Part shown: positions 1 through 7,416 of the stretch, in pieces
How positions within the stretch are numbered: the stretch's first letter is position 1
Layout of the letters: each line of letters begins with the position of its first letter
DNA from: Spirochaetaceae bacterium UBA4077
GTDB taxonomy: Bacteria; Spirochaetota; Spirochaetia; Treponematales; Rectinemataceae
DNA length: 9,398 nt
NCBI GenBank assembly: GCA_002383375.1
Contig: DFYR01000061.1
Coordinates: forward strand, 6,735-16,132
Reading direction: 5' to 3'
Position numbers and translations under genes: made by a program
Notes under the pieces: generated by a model
The model's database searches: none
What the model saw: the letters and a program-made list of their open reading frames with translations, nothing else
What the model was told of the DNA's origin: nothing

Positions 1-854
1 ACGAGAAGGGATTTTTCCTCATGGTCGAAGGCTCCAAGATCGACTGGGCAGCCCACGCCAACGATCCTGTCGCCCTCATAACCGATATCATCGCCTTCGA
101 CGATGCGGTAAAGGTAGCCCTCGACTTCGCGAAAAAGGACGGCAACACCGTCGTCATAGCCGTCACCGATCACGGCAATTCCGGTATCTCCATAGGGGAT
201 CGCTCGATCAGCTCAGGCTATGACAAGACCCCGTGGACCACCTTCATCGACCCGCTCAAGAGGGCCAGCCTCACCGGCGAAGGGCTCGAGGCCGTTCTGG
301 CCGCCAGGGGAGCCGATCGAACCAAGCCGGAAGCCATACGTGAAGCCGTCGCTGCCCATATGGGTATCTCCGACCTGACCGAGGCCGAGATAGCCCTGTT
401 GGCCGCAGCCAAACCCGGATCTTTGAACTACGCGATCGGCCCGATGGTCGCCTTTCGTGCGAAGATTGGGTTCACCACCAACGGTCATACGGGCGAGGAT
501 GTTGTTCTCTATATCTACGATCCTTTCGGAAGAAGGCCCACCGGTCTGGTGAGGAACACCGATATCGCCGACTACATGGCCGCGACCATGAAGGTCGATC
601 TCGCCAAGGCGACTTCCCTTCTCTTTAAGGACGCGATCCCGATGTTCTCCAGGAAGGGCGCCGCCGTGACGGTGGACAAGACCGATCCCGAGAACCTCGT
701 CCTCGTGGTGACCAAGGGCGATAAAACCCTGCGGATTCCCCGCAACAAGAGCATCGTTTATCTGGACGGCGAAATGCTGGAATCTGACGGGGTAGCGGTT
801 TTCAACGGGTCGAAAAGGTATGTCGCTAAAAATGTGATAGACCTGATTCAATAG
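1..854 (+). CDS. Alkaline phosphatase, C-terminal part (5' end outside window)
   Basis: Hydrolyses phosphate monoesters; members of this two-zinc, one-magnesium superfamily are normally exported. The frame is open to the left edge (codons start at base 3), so the nucleophile Ser and the signal peptide are not visible. Seen: the motif FFLMVEGSKIDWAAH at 15-56, matching the E. coli PhoA metal-site segment with Glu322, Asp327 and His331 (here codons 27, 42 and 54). VTDHGN follows (Asp/His at 168-173, equivalent to Asp369/His370), then GHTGEDV (His at 486-488, equivalent to His412). All visible metal ligands are therefore present. About 104 residues separate the last two sites, against about 41 in E. 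coli PhoA, so there is a large insertion. The final 65 residues (DKTLRIPRNK, VYLDGE, FNGSKRYVAKNVIDLI) resemble a copper-amine-oxidase-N/stalk domain, as seen in some Firmicute and spirochaete phosphatases. The stop is TAG. A stem-loop follows 11 nt later. Confidence 0.92.
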   Translation, partial: EKGFFLMVEGSKIDWAAHANDPVALITDIIAFDDAVKVALDFAKKDGNTVVIAVTDHGNSGISIGDRSISSGYDKTPWTTFIDPLKRASLTGEGLEAVLAARGADRTKPEAIREAVAAHMGISDLTEAEIALLAAAKPGSLNYAIGPMVAFRAKIGFTTNGHTGEDVVLYIYDPFGRRPTGLVRNTDIADYMAATMKVDLAKATSLLFKDAIPMFSRKGAAVTVDKTDPENLVLVVTKGDKTLRIPRNKSIVYLDGEMLESDGVAVFNGSKRYVAKNVIDLIQ

Positions 855-865
855 AGCCTTAATAC

Positions 866-911
866 CTGCATCGAAGATTATTGATGAACCTTTCAACAAT
901 CTTCGATGCAG
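866..911 (+). terminator. Stem-loop after the alkaline phosphatase gene (U-tract absent)
   Basis: A perfect 14-bp inverted repeat: CTGCATCGAAGATT at 866-879 and its complement at 898-911. An inner TTGA/TCAA pairing sits beyond one mismatch. It begins 11 nt after the phosphatase stop codon and is followed by AGACAAACGCC, not a T run. It may end or stabilise the phosphatase mRNA. Because it lies about 46 nt before the next start codon it could instead be an operator. The structure is certain; the role is inferred. Confidence 0.55.
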
Positions 912-924
912 AGACAAACGCCTT

Positions 925-941
925 CACAGGCCGGTCCTGTG
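925..941 (+). other. Small hairpin in the leader of the NlpC/P60 gene
   Basis: CACAGG-CCGGT-CCTGTG forms a 6-bp perfect stem with a 5-nt loop. It ends 16 nt before the ATG at 958, in a leader with no convincing Shine-Dalgarno sequence. It could affect ribosome access or be a short operator. Stems of this size also arise by chance in GC-rich DNA. Confidence 0.3.
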
Positions 942-957
942 TTCCGATATTAAAAGA

Positions 958-2088
958 ATGCGGAGAAAGCCTGCCGAATTGAGAAGACAGCGATGGCTAC
1001 GCCTGCCTGCTCGTTGGTTGATTCTGCTCGCCCTATTTCTCTTCGATTTATGGGCTGGTACGCCGGCTTTGGCCGCTCCTGCCGCCTCGGCAGGAAAAAA
1101 CCAGGGGGAGATCCCCTTGCCGAGCTTTTCCCCCTCTAAAACTCGAAGCTCCATACTCCGCTCGGCGAACAGCTACATCGGAACACCCTACGTCTACGGC
1201 GGAACGAACTCCAAGGGTCTTGACTGCTCCGGCTATGTGTTTCTGGTCTTCAAGGAAGCCACCGGTCGTACGGTTCCGCGCACCGTAGCCACCCTGGGGC
1301 AATGGGTCCTGATTATTCCCCGAAAAGAGTTAACTGCAGGCGATCTGGTTTTTTTCGATCTCGAAGCCACGGCTTCGCGCAGCGGCACCTATACGTCGAT
1401 CGGTCCAGCTGTCATAGCAGCCGCCGATCATGTGGGTATTTACACCGGAGAAGGCCAGTTCCTGCATGCCACCAGCAGGGGAAGCCGTAGAGGCGTTACC
1501 AGGGACTCCCTGTCCGAATCGTCCTGGTCCAGGCGTTTTCTATTCGCCGGCCGGGTTGTATCGGCCTCGCCGCTATCGGGCCTGGGCATCGAAGCTAACG
1601 TGCTGGGAATTTTGAACGCCGAGGCGCTTGTGGGCGGTGGCGCCCCGGAGCTGGAGCTCCGGGGCGCCGGCTTGGGCGCAGCCCTCTCGCTGCCGGTTTT
1701 CAACAACTTTTCACTCGGCCTGCGAGGGCGCACCGAATACGACGAACTGCTCGGAACCTTCCGCTTTCCTCTGGAGCTGGTGATCGGACAAAACGCTGGC
1801 TTCTCGTTCTTCGCAGGCCCCGTCTTCACCCTGGGCGAACCGGGGCTCTCGGCAACCGAGTCCAGCCCGGCCAGGGGCTACAACGCCCCCCTGAGCTGGA
1901 TCGGCACCGCGGGCTTGCGCTGGTCTTCTCCTTTAATCCGCTCGGGCGCCTCGGGCTTGGGACTTTTCTTTGAACTCCGCTTTAACCGCTACCTGCCCCT
2001 GGCCGGCTTACCCGAGGATCTCTCCGCCGACAGAAATGCGACGATCAGTCTTGGCCTGGGGCTGAGGTATAGATGGGTGAGGTACTGA
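958..2088 (+). CDS. Exported NlpC/P60 cysteine peptidase with C-terminal beta-barrel-like region
   Basis: Probable peptidoglycan endopeptidase of the NlpC/P60 family, which cleaves peptide cross-bridges in the periplasm (376 aa). Residues 1-40 are a signal peptide: basic start with MRRK and RR, hydrophobic core WLILLALFLF, likely cleavage after ALA or ALAA. The catalytic domain covers about 62-202: IGTPYVYGG, Cys90 in LDCSGYV, GDLVFFD, His158 in DHVGIYTG, and His170 in FLHATS, giving the expected Cys-His-His triad. An extra stretch at 135-156 separates GDLVFF from DHVGIY. Residues about 208-376 contain 7-8 amphipathic Gly/aromatic-rich stretches (for example FSLGLRGRTEY, FSFFAGPVFTLG, LGLFFELRFNRY) and end in ...LGLGLRYRWVRY. 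This looks like an outer-membrane beta-barrel with a C-terminal aromatic signal; that part is inference. The ATG lacks a clear ribosome-binding site; a TTG seven codons in is the alternative, but it would shorten the basic start. Confidence 0.9.
   Translation: MRRKPAELRRQRWLRLPARWLILLALFLFDLWAGTPALAAPAASAGKNQGEIPLPSFSPSKTRSSILRSANSYIGTPYVYGGTNSKGLDCSGYVFLVFKEATGRTVPRTVATLGQWVLIIPRKELTAGDLVFFDLEATASRSGTYTSIGPAVIAAADHVGIYTGEGQFLHATSRGSRRGVTRDSLSESSWSRRFLFAGRVVSASPLSGLGIEANVLGILNAEALVGGGAPELELRGAGLGAALSLPVFNNFSLGLRGRTEYDELLGTFRFPLELVIGQNAGFSFFAGPVFTLGEPGLSATESSPARGYNAPLSWIGTAGLRWSSPLIRSGASGLGLFFELRFNRYLPLAGLPEDLSADRNATISLGLGLRYRWVRY
1639..1668. repeat. 30-bp near-perfect palindrome inside the NlpC/P60 gene
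   Basis: Arms GGCGCCCCGGAGCT (1639-1652) and AGCTCCGGGGCGCC (1655-1668) are exact reverse complements around a GG spacer. The palindrome is in frame and encodes G-A-P-E-L-E-L-R-G-A (residues 228-237), at the junction between the peptidase domain and the beta-rich half. The structure is certain; its function is unknown. Confidence 0.75.
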
Positions 2089-2145
2089 ATCGTCATACCG
2101 CCAGTTCTTTTCCGACCAGGCTGAGTCGCCGCTATGCATCATGGG

Positions 2146-2170
2146 AAAAAAAAGCGCCCATTAGGGGCGC
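2146..2170 (-). terminator. Intrinsic terminator of the rnf operon (distal)
   Basis: Read on the minus strand: GCGCCC, a 5-nt loop CTAAT, GGGCGC, then eight consecutive T (the A run at 2146-2153). This is a classic Rho-independent terminator, 86 nt past the rnfB stop. It has no T tract on the + strand, so it would not be an intrinsic terminator for the convergent NlpC/P60 gene. Confidence 0.85.
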
Positions 2171-2199
2171 CGCGCTTATCGAAAATTGTATCTTTCGAG

Positions 2200-2237
2200 A
2201 AAACCGCCATTGAATGCCGTAAGCCTTTCAATGACGG
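2200..2237 (-). terminator. Possible first terminator after rnfB
   Basis: On the minus strand, CCG-T-CATTGAA and TTCAATG-G-CGG (2204-2237) form a stem of 7 bp, one mismatch and 3 bp, with a 12-nt loop. It is followed only by GGTTTTC, a short T run. It lies 18 nt downstream of rnfB and upstream of the stronger terminator. It may be a weak terminator or a 3'-end-stabilising hairpin. Confidence 0.55.
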
Positions 2238-2255
2238 CCCTCTGTCGACGAATTC

Positions 2256-3101
2256 TCAAGCCTCGGCCAGCACCGGGACCTTTTTTTTCTCGCCCATCAC
2301 ATCCGTTTCCAGAAGCTTGTAGGCGTGGGTGGGGCACTTCTGCACGCAGACGCCGCAGGAGGTGCACTTGTCGTAATCGGTGACGGGAATCCCGTTCACC
2401 ATGGTTATACACTTTTCGGGGCACTGCTTCACGCAGATTTCGCACTTGATGCAGCCCGTCTTGCAGGTCTTCATCACATTGGCCTTGATCACGTTGCGGT
2501 TGGAGCAGAGGACGATAGAACCCTTCTTGCCCCTGGGCACCAGGGTGAAGAGCTTCTGGGGGCATTCCTCGACGCACATGCCGCAGCCCGTGCAGTTGTC
2601 GTAGTTTACATGGGGCAGGCCGTCATCGCCCATTTCCAGGGCGTCGAACTTGCAGACCGCCACACAGTCTCCAAGACCCTGGCAGCCCCAGGAACAGGCC
2701 TTTACGCTGCCGGTGGAAAGCTTGCTCGCCCTGCAGGTCTTGATACCCACATAGTCGCCCTTTGATACTGCCAGATCTTTCGTGCCCTGGCAGAGCAGGA
2801 CCGTGACCAGGTCCTCCGCCCCGGCGTCCACGCCCATGATTTTCGATACCGCTTCAGCGGTGGAAGCCCCGCCGGCCGAGCATTTGGTCGTAAGCGCCCT
2901 GCCGGTGGCCACTGCCTCGGCATAGCCGTCGCAGCCGGGAAATCCGCAGCCGCCGCAATTAGCCCCAGGAAGGGCGGCCCGTACTTCGTCGATCTTGGGA
3001 TCCCGCTCGACATGGAATTTCTTCTGGAAAAATCCCAGGGCTATTCCCAGGACAAAGGCGAGGATAGCGGCGAATATTACGGTGATTAGTATGACGCTCA
3101 T
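2256..3101 (-). CDS. rnfB: Rnf complex subunit RnfB, iron-sulfur electron input subunit
   Basis: Cytoplasm-facing, membrane-anchored subunit that takes electrons from reduced ferredoxin (281 aa). Seen: an N-terminal membrane helix at 2-24. The four-Cys [4Fe-4S] domain follows: ANCGGCGFPGC (Cys49, 52, 57) plus Cys74. Ferredoxin-type Cys sets then follow: 136/140/146/150 (SWGCQGLGDCVAVC), 170/173/176/180 (CTGCGMCVEECP), 213/217/220/223/227 (CKTGCIKCEICVKQCP) and 246/249/252/256 (CTSCGVCVQKCP). This multi-cluster form matches the long RnfB of anaerobes rather than the short E. coli RsxB. It is the last gene of the operon, starting 9 nt after the rnfA stop, with GGGG/TAGG just upstream of the ATG. 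It is complete, with all expected cysteines. The short tail is charged (GEKKK). Confidence 0.97.
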   Translation of the reverse strand: MSVILITVIFAAILAFVLGIALGFFQKKFHVERDPKIDEVRAALPGANCGGCGFPGCDGYAEAVATGRALTTKCSAGGASTAEAVSKIMGVDAGAEDLVTVLLCQGTKDLAVSKGDYVGIKTCRASKLSTGSVKACSWGCQGLGDCVAVCKFDALEMGDDGLPHVNYDNCTGCGMCVEECPQKLFTLVPRGKKGSIVLCSNRNVIKANVMKTCKTGCIKCEICVKQCPEKCITMVNGIPVTDYDKCTSCGVCVQKCPTHAYKLLETDVMGEKKKVPVLAEA

Positions 3102-3110
3102 TTCCTACCC

Positions 3111-3685
3111 CTATTTGATGAGCCCGGAGAAGCCCATGAAAGCCACGCCAAGAAGGCTCGAAGCGATGAAGAGAATAGGCGTACCCTGGAGGAACTTGGG
3201 CACAGGGCTCGTCTTCATCCTATCCCGCACACCCGCCAGCAATACCATCGCCAAGAGATAGCCAAGAGAGACGCCCACGGCATAAACGATGGACTGTATG
3301 AACGAGTAGCCATAGTCGATGTTCTCGAAAGTGACAGCCAGGATCGCGCAGTTGGTGGTGATGAGGGGCAGGTAGATTCCCATGGCCGCATAAAGGCCTG
3401 GTATGTTTTTCTTCAGATAGAACTCCACAAGCTGGACCAGGCTGGCAATCACGAGGATGAATACGAGAATCTTGAGGAAGGTGAGCCCCATCGGGACGAG
3501 TAGAAAATGGTAGATTGGCCAGGTTGCGGCCGTGGCGAGCACCGTAACGAAGGTAACCGCGAAACCCATGCCCACCGACTGGCCTACGTCGTTCGTCATA
3601 CCCACATAGGAACAGAGCGCGAGGAAGCGCATGAGAACGACGTTGTTCACCAGGAGGGCGACTAAAAAGATTTTTGCGAGGTCCA

Positions 3686-3686
<1 letters not shown>
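3111..3686 (-). CDS. rnfA: Rnf complex subunit RnfA, integral membrane
   Basis: Polytopic inner-membrane subunit of the ferredoxin:NAD+ oxidoreductase, 191 aa, the usual family length. Seen: the opening LLVNNVVLMRFLALCSYVG with Cys25, and PLITTNCAILA with Cys113. In Rnf/Nqr structures the equivalent cysteines of RnfA and RnfE together hold a [2Fe-2S] cluster within the membrane. About six hydrophobic segments are visible. The ATG shares one base with the rnfE stop (TAATG), and AAGGAG lies 8 nt upstream, which fixes the start and suggests translational coupling. RnfE is its pseudo-symmetric partner. Confidence 0.97.
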
Positions 3687-4303
<617 letters not shown>

Positions 4304-4304
4304 T

Positions 4305-4979
4305 TCAATTCCCTCCCGTCGCTTCCGGAGCGCTTTCCGAAGCGGCCGATCCGCTATATGAAGCCGCGGAGTTTTGATCCGCCGGCGGCGCCAGCGCAGA
4401 ATTTTCTAGCCATAGCGCCCCCGCCTCAGCCGCCGCCTTCACGATAGTCGTCAGGGACGTAGAGGTAATGGTAGAGGCGGTTATAGCCACGACGTCGCTC
4501 TTCACGACAAAAGGATCGGTGATAAACTTGCCCGCGAACTGGCCGGGGAAGGTTACCTTGTTGGCTTTGTCGACATAGTAGCCGGGATTCTTGGCGTTGG
4601 CGCCAAGGCCGGCGGTGTCGTTGAGTTCGAGTATTCTCACTCCCGCGATGCTCCTATTGAGTTCCACGCCCACTAGCAGCACAGCCTGGCCGCCATAACT
4701 AGGCCCGGCCGCCTTTACCGCCAGCCCGAGAGGGGCGCCGCCCCGCTTGGCGAGAAAGGCGCTCGAAATTCTGACCGCGTCATTGGCGGAGCTAATGGAC
4801 GCCGAAATATCCTCGAACTCCTCGCCTTCGGGAAAGAGGTCGCGCAGCGAGGCCTCGAGGGCGAGCTGATCCTGGGCTTCGATTTGCGGCTTGGTGACCG
4901 TATAGACGACAGCCAGGCTCGCGCAGGCTCCTACGGCGAAGAGCGCCAGGGTAATGCCCAATTTTAAGGTGCCTTTCAT
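4305..4979 (-). CDS. rnfG: Rnf complex subunit RnfG, covalent FMN subunit (variant motif)
   Basis: Extracytoplasmic electron carrier with one membrane helix (residues about 7-29), 224 aa. In the family FMN is bound covalently to a Thr by the flavin transferase ApbE. Seen: LNDTAGLGANA (119-129), matching the family's ETPGLGA-like motif, PGYYVDK, and the flavinylation region AITASTITS with Thr170 as the expected FMN site. The usual signature is Dxx[S/T]GAT. Here the -3 Thr (167) is kept, but the -6 position is Val164 and GA is replaced by AS. The start is ATG at 4979, overlapping the rnfD stop as ATGA; the frame stays open upstream to 5324, but that part lies inside rnfD and is not RnfG-like. 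The last 30 residues are low-complexity Ser/Ala/Pro. No ApbE gene is present here. Confidence 0.95.
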   Translation of the reverse strand: MKGTLKLGITLALFAVGACASLAVVYTVTKPQIEAQDQLALEASLRDLFPEGEEFEDISASISSANDAVRISSAFLAKRGGAPLGLAVKAAGPSYGGQAVLLVGVELNRSIAGVRILELNDTAGLGANAKNPGYYVDKANKVTFPGQFAGKFITDPFVVKSDVVAITASTITSTSLTTIVKAAAEAGALWLENSALAPPADQNSAASYSGSAASESAPEATGGN

Positions 4980-6025
4980 CGCGCCGCCTCCTTCGAAGGC
5001 TTCGCAGGCTTGACCGGAGGCACGAAGCCGTACTTCTTGACCCTCATCTTGTTCAGGAAGGGGGTAGCTATGTTCATGATGAGGATGGCGTAGGTGACGC
5101 CTTCGGGGAATCCACCGAACTTTCTGATCACTGCCGTGATCAGTCCAATTCCTATTCCGAAAATGACTTGTCCCTTGGGCGTCAGCGGCCTGGTGGCGTA
5201 ATCGGTAGCCATGAAGAAGGCGCCGAAAGCTATGCCGCCGGTGAAGAGCGAAAACAGGGGATTCATTCCCAATATCCAGGAGAAGAGGAAGGTCGAACCC
5301 AGGACCGCCGCGGGAATGATCCATTGAATGACGCCGATGCCCAGGAGGAAAAGCCCGCCTAGGGTTATCAGCAAAATGGAACTTTCACCCATCGAACCCG
5401 AGTGAAAGCCGAGGAAGAGCTGCTTCAAGAGCTCCCCGTCGCTATGGGTGCCCAAATAGGTACCCACATCGGCCAGGGTCTTGCCCGACTTTATGAGCCC
5501 CAAGGGCGTTACCGCCGTCACCGCGTCGACCGCTCCCTGGGAGAGGGAAAGGGAAGAGATTGCGTCCGGTCCCACAACCAAGCCCTGGGGGAGGGTCCAG
5601 GTGGTGATCGAAGCGGGAAAGCTCATCAACAGGAAGGCGCGACCGATAAGGGCGGGGTTTAAGGGATTGGCCCCCAAGCCGCCGAAGAATTCCTTAGCCA
5701 CGATAATGGCGAAGGCCGCTCCCAGAGCGCCCATCCATAGCGGCGTCGAAGGAGGCAGGGTCAAGGCGAGAAGAAGGCCGGTAACCAGGGCTGAAAAATC
5801 AGCCACCGTGGTCGAAGCCTTTATCAGCTTGCGGAACACGAACTCAGCCGCCGCCGCCGATGCCATGGAGACAAGGATCAGCGCCAGGGCAGAAAAGCCG
5901 TAGAGGTAGACGCCATAGGCCGAGGCGGGGATGAGAGCGATGAGGACCGAAAGCATGATCTTCGGCGTGCTCACCGGCGTAAAGGAATGGGGGCTCGACG
6001 AGAGCAACAGGCCTTTAGCGGGCAT
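4976..6025 (-). CDS. rnfD: Rnf complex subunit RnfD, covalent FMN membrane subunit
   Basis: Polytopic inner-membrane subunit (349 aa), related to NqrB and part of the ion-translocating core. Seen: SPHSFTPVSTPKIM at the N-terminus, typical of RnfD; the signature KEFFGGLGANPLNPALIG (111-128); and the flavinylation motif DAVTAVTPL with Asp167, Thr170 and acceptor Thr173. Further conserved features are FMATDYATRPLTPKGQ and FGGFPEGVTYAILIMNIATP near the C-terminus. About eight to nine hydrophobic segments are visible. The start is ATG at 6025, inside the end of rnfC (11-nt overlap), with AAGGAGG 6 nt upstream. The tail is Lys/Pro-rich (PPVKPAKPSKEAAR). Confidence 0.97.
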   Translation of the reverse strand: MPAKGLLLSSSPHSFTPVSTPKIMLSVLIALIPASAYGVYLYGFSALALILVSMASAAAAEFVFRKLIKASTTVADFSALVTGLLLALTLPPSTPLWMGALGAAFAIIVAKEFFGGLGANPLNPALIGRAFLLMSFPASITTWTLPQGLVVGPDAISSLSLSQGAVDAVTAVTPLGLIKSGKTLADVGTYLGTHSDGELLKQLFLGFHSGSMGESSILLITLGGLFLLGIGVIQWIIPAAVLGSTFLFSWILGMNPLFSLFTGGIAFGAFFMATDYATRPLTPKGQVIFGIGIGLITAVIRKFGGFPEGVTYAILIMNIATPFLNKMRVKKYGFVPPVKPAKPSKEAAR

Positions 6026-7397
6026 TCTGGGCCTCCTTCTGCTTCAGGGCTCGCAGAATCTGCTTGCCTACCCTGAAACGCTGGACAAGATGACGATGGG
6101 AGGGACAGACGAAGGAACAGGTACCGCATTCGATACAGTCCAGAAGTCCTATCTTCTCCGCTTCCTTATAATCGCCGGACTCTACGGCGACGGCGAGAAG
6201 GGCAGGAGAAAGCCTGCAGGAGCATGCGCGCATGCAGCGGCCGCAGCGGATGCAGGTTTCCTCGTCGTAATGCTTGGATTCGATAGTGTCGAGAAGCAGG
6301 ACGCCCGAGGTGTTCTTCTGCACGGGAATCTGGTAATTGGGTACCGCGACGCCCATCATCGGGCCGCCGTAGATCACCATACCCAGCTTTTCCTCGTCCA
6401 CCTGGGCAAGCCCCGCGGCGATGATGTCGGCGACGGGAGTCCCGATGGGCGCTATCACGTTGGCAGGCTTCGTGCAGGCCCCGCCGGAAATGGTAAGTCC
6501 GCGCTCTATGAGGGGCTTACCCTCCTTGAAGGCTTCCACCATGGCCAAGAGGGTGCCGATATTCTGCACCACGCAGCCAACGTCCATGGGAAGACCGCCG
6601 GAAGGCACTTCCTTGCCGGTTATGGCGGTGATCAGCATTTTTTCGCCGCCCTGGGGATACTTGGTCTTGAGCAGCTGCACCCTGATCTTCATACCCGCCC
6701 TGGTGCGGGGGCTGGCGGCGATCGCCTTCTCCAGAAGCGGCACCGCGTGGACCTTGTTCTCCTCCACGGCAATCACGCCCTCGGGAGCGTTGACAATCTT
6801 CATGGTGATCGCCACGCCTTCCACCACGTCGTCGGCTCGCTCGATCAGGCTTCGCTCGTCTATGGTGAGGAAGGGCTCGCACTCGGCGCCGTTGGCGATG
6901 ACCAGGGCGATAGGCTTGGAGGGAGCCAGCTTCACATGGGCGGGAAATCCCGCGCCGCCCATCCCCACGATGCCCGCGGCCCTGACCCTGGCCAGGGCTT
7001 CTTCCTTGGAGCAGGCGAAGGGATCGAGGGGCGGCATGAAGTCCGCAAGGTCTTCGGGCGCGGGAACAGGCTGTCCTTCCGCCGGAGGCGGAAGCGCCTC
7101 GATAATGATGCAGGAACCGTCTGAATTGTTCGACTGGGTCCTGGGCTCGATCTTTTTTACCACTCCGGCTATCGGAGCGTGGACGGGAACGGTCATCCGG
7201 CCCTCGGCGTCGGCTATCTTCTGTCCGCGCTTGACGCTGTCGCCGACCTTAACAAGGGGCTGGAGCGGAGCGCCGAAATGCTGGTTGACCGGCACGACGA
7301 CAAGCTTTACCTCGCGTAAACGCTGGATTGCGAGAGCGCTGGACCGTTCTTTTCGTTCGGGCGGATGCGCTCCGCCTTTGAAGGTCTTTACTGCCAT
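6015..7397 (-). CDS. rnfC: Rnf complex subunit RnfC, NADH-binding subunit
   Basis: Peripheral cytoplasmic subunit that reduces NAD+; it carries FMN and two [4Fe-4S] clusters and resembles NuoF plus the N-terminal region of NqrA. As called it has 460 aa. Seen: the family opening MAVKTFKGGAHPPERK; a biotinyl-lipoyl-like region (GDSVKRGQKIA, PVHAPIAGVV); GIVGMGGAGFPAHVKL (142-157); NGAECEPFLTIDE (169-181); YPQGGEKMLI (247-256); and clusters C382-x2-C385-x2-C388-x3-C392 and C421-x2-C424-x2-C427-x3-CP. After the first cluster the usual CP is CSC (extra Cys394). I chose ATG 7397 because homologues begin there and AAAGGAG lies 12 nt upstream. An in-frame ATG at 7433 adds 12 non-conserved residues and also has AAAGG 8 nt before it. 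It is the first gene of the rnf operon. Confidence 0.96.
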   Translation of the reverse strand: MAVKTFKGGAHPPERKERSSALAIQRLREVKLVVVPVNQHFGAPLQPLVKVGDSVKRGQKIADAEGRMTVPVHAPIAGVVKKIEPRTQSNNSDGSCIIIEALPPPAEGQPVPAPEDLADFMPPLDPFACSKEEALARVRAAGIVGMGGAGFPAHVKLAPSKPIALVIANGAECEPFLTIDERSLIERADDVVEGVAITMKIVNAPEGVIAVEENKVHAVPLLEKAIAASPRTRAGMKIRVQLLKTKYPQGGEKMLITAITGKEVPSGGLPMDVGCVVQNIGTLLAMVEAFKEGKPLIERGLTISGGACTKPANVIAPIGTPVADIIAAGLAQVDEEKLGMVIYGGPMMGVAVPNYQIPVQKNTSGVLLLDTIESKHYDEETCIRCGRCMRACSCRLSPALLAVAVESGDYKEAEKIGLLDCIECGTCSFVCPSHRHLVQRFRVGKQILRALKQKEAQNAR

Positions 7398-7409
7398 GGC
7401 GGAAAATGT

Positions 7410-7416
7410 CTCCTTT
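7410..7416 (-). promoter_or_regulatory. Ribosome binding site supporting the rnfC start at 7397
   Basis: AAAGGAG on the minus strand, 12 nt before ATG 7397. The match to the anti-Shine-Dalgarno is better than that before the alternative ATG at 7433 (AAAGG, 8 nt), but the spacing is longer than ideal. This leaves some doubt about which start is used. Confidence 0.5.

Noticed and set aside
213..917. Minus strand open frame opposite the alkaline phosphatase gene
   Set aside because: It overlaps a gene with clear metal-site motifs, and its translation shows no domain.
1078..1094. Hairpin CCTGCCG-CCT-CGGCAGG followed by six A near the start of the NlpC/P60 gene
   Set aside because: The A run is on the wrong side for a + strand terminator, and on the minus strand the T run precedes the stem. 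It is explained by Ala/Gly codons after the signal peptide.
4980..5324. Possible N-terminal extension of RnfG
   Set aside because: The frame is open but lies inside rnfD. The family N-terminus and the ATGA overlap place the start at 4979.
5931..7124. Long + strand open frame (397 codons) opposite rnfC/rnfD
   Set aside because: It is fully antisense to two well-supported genes, has no recognisable domain and is rich in His/Gly/Asp, typical of a GC-rich shadow frame.
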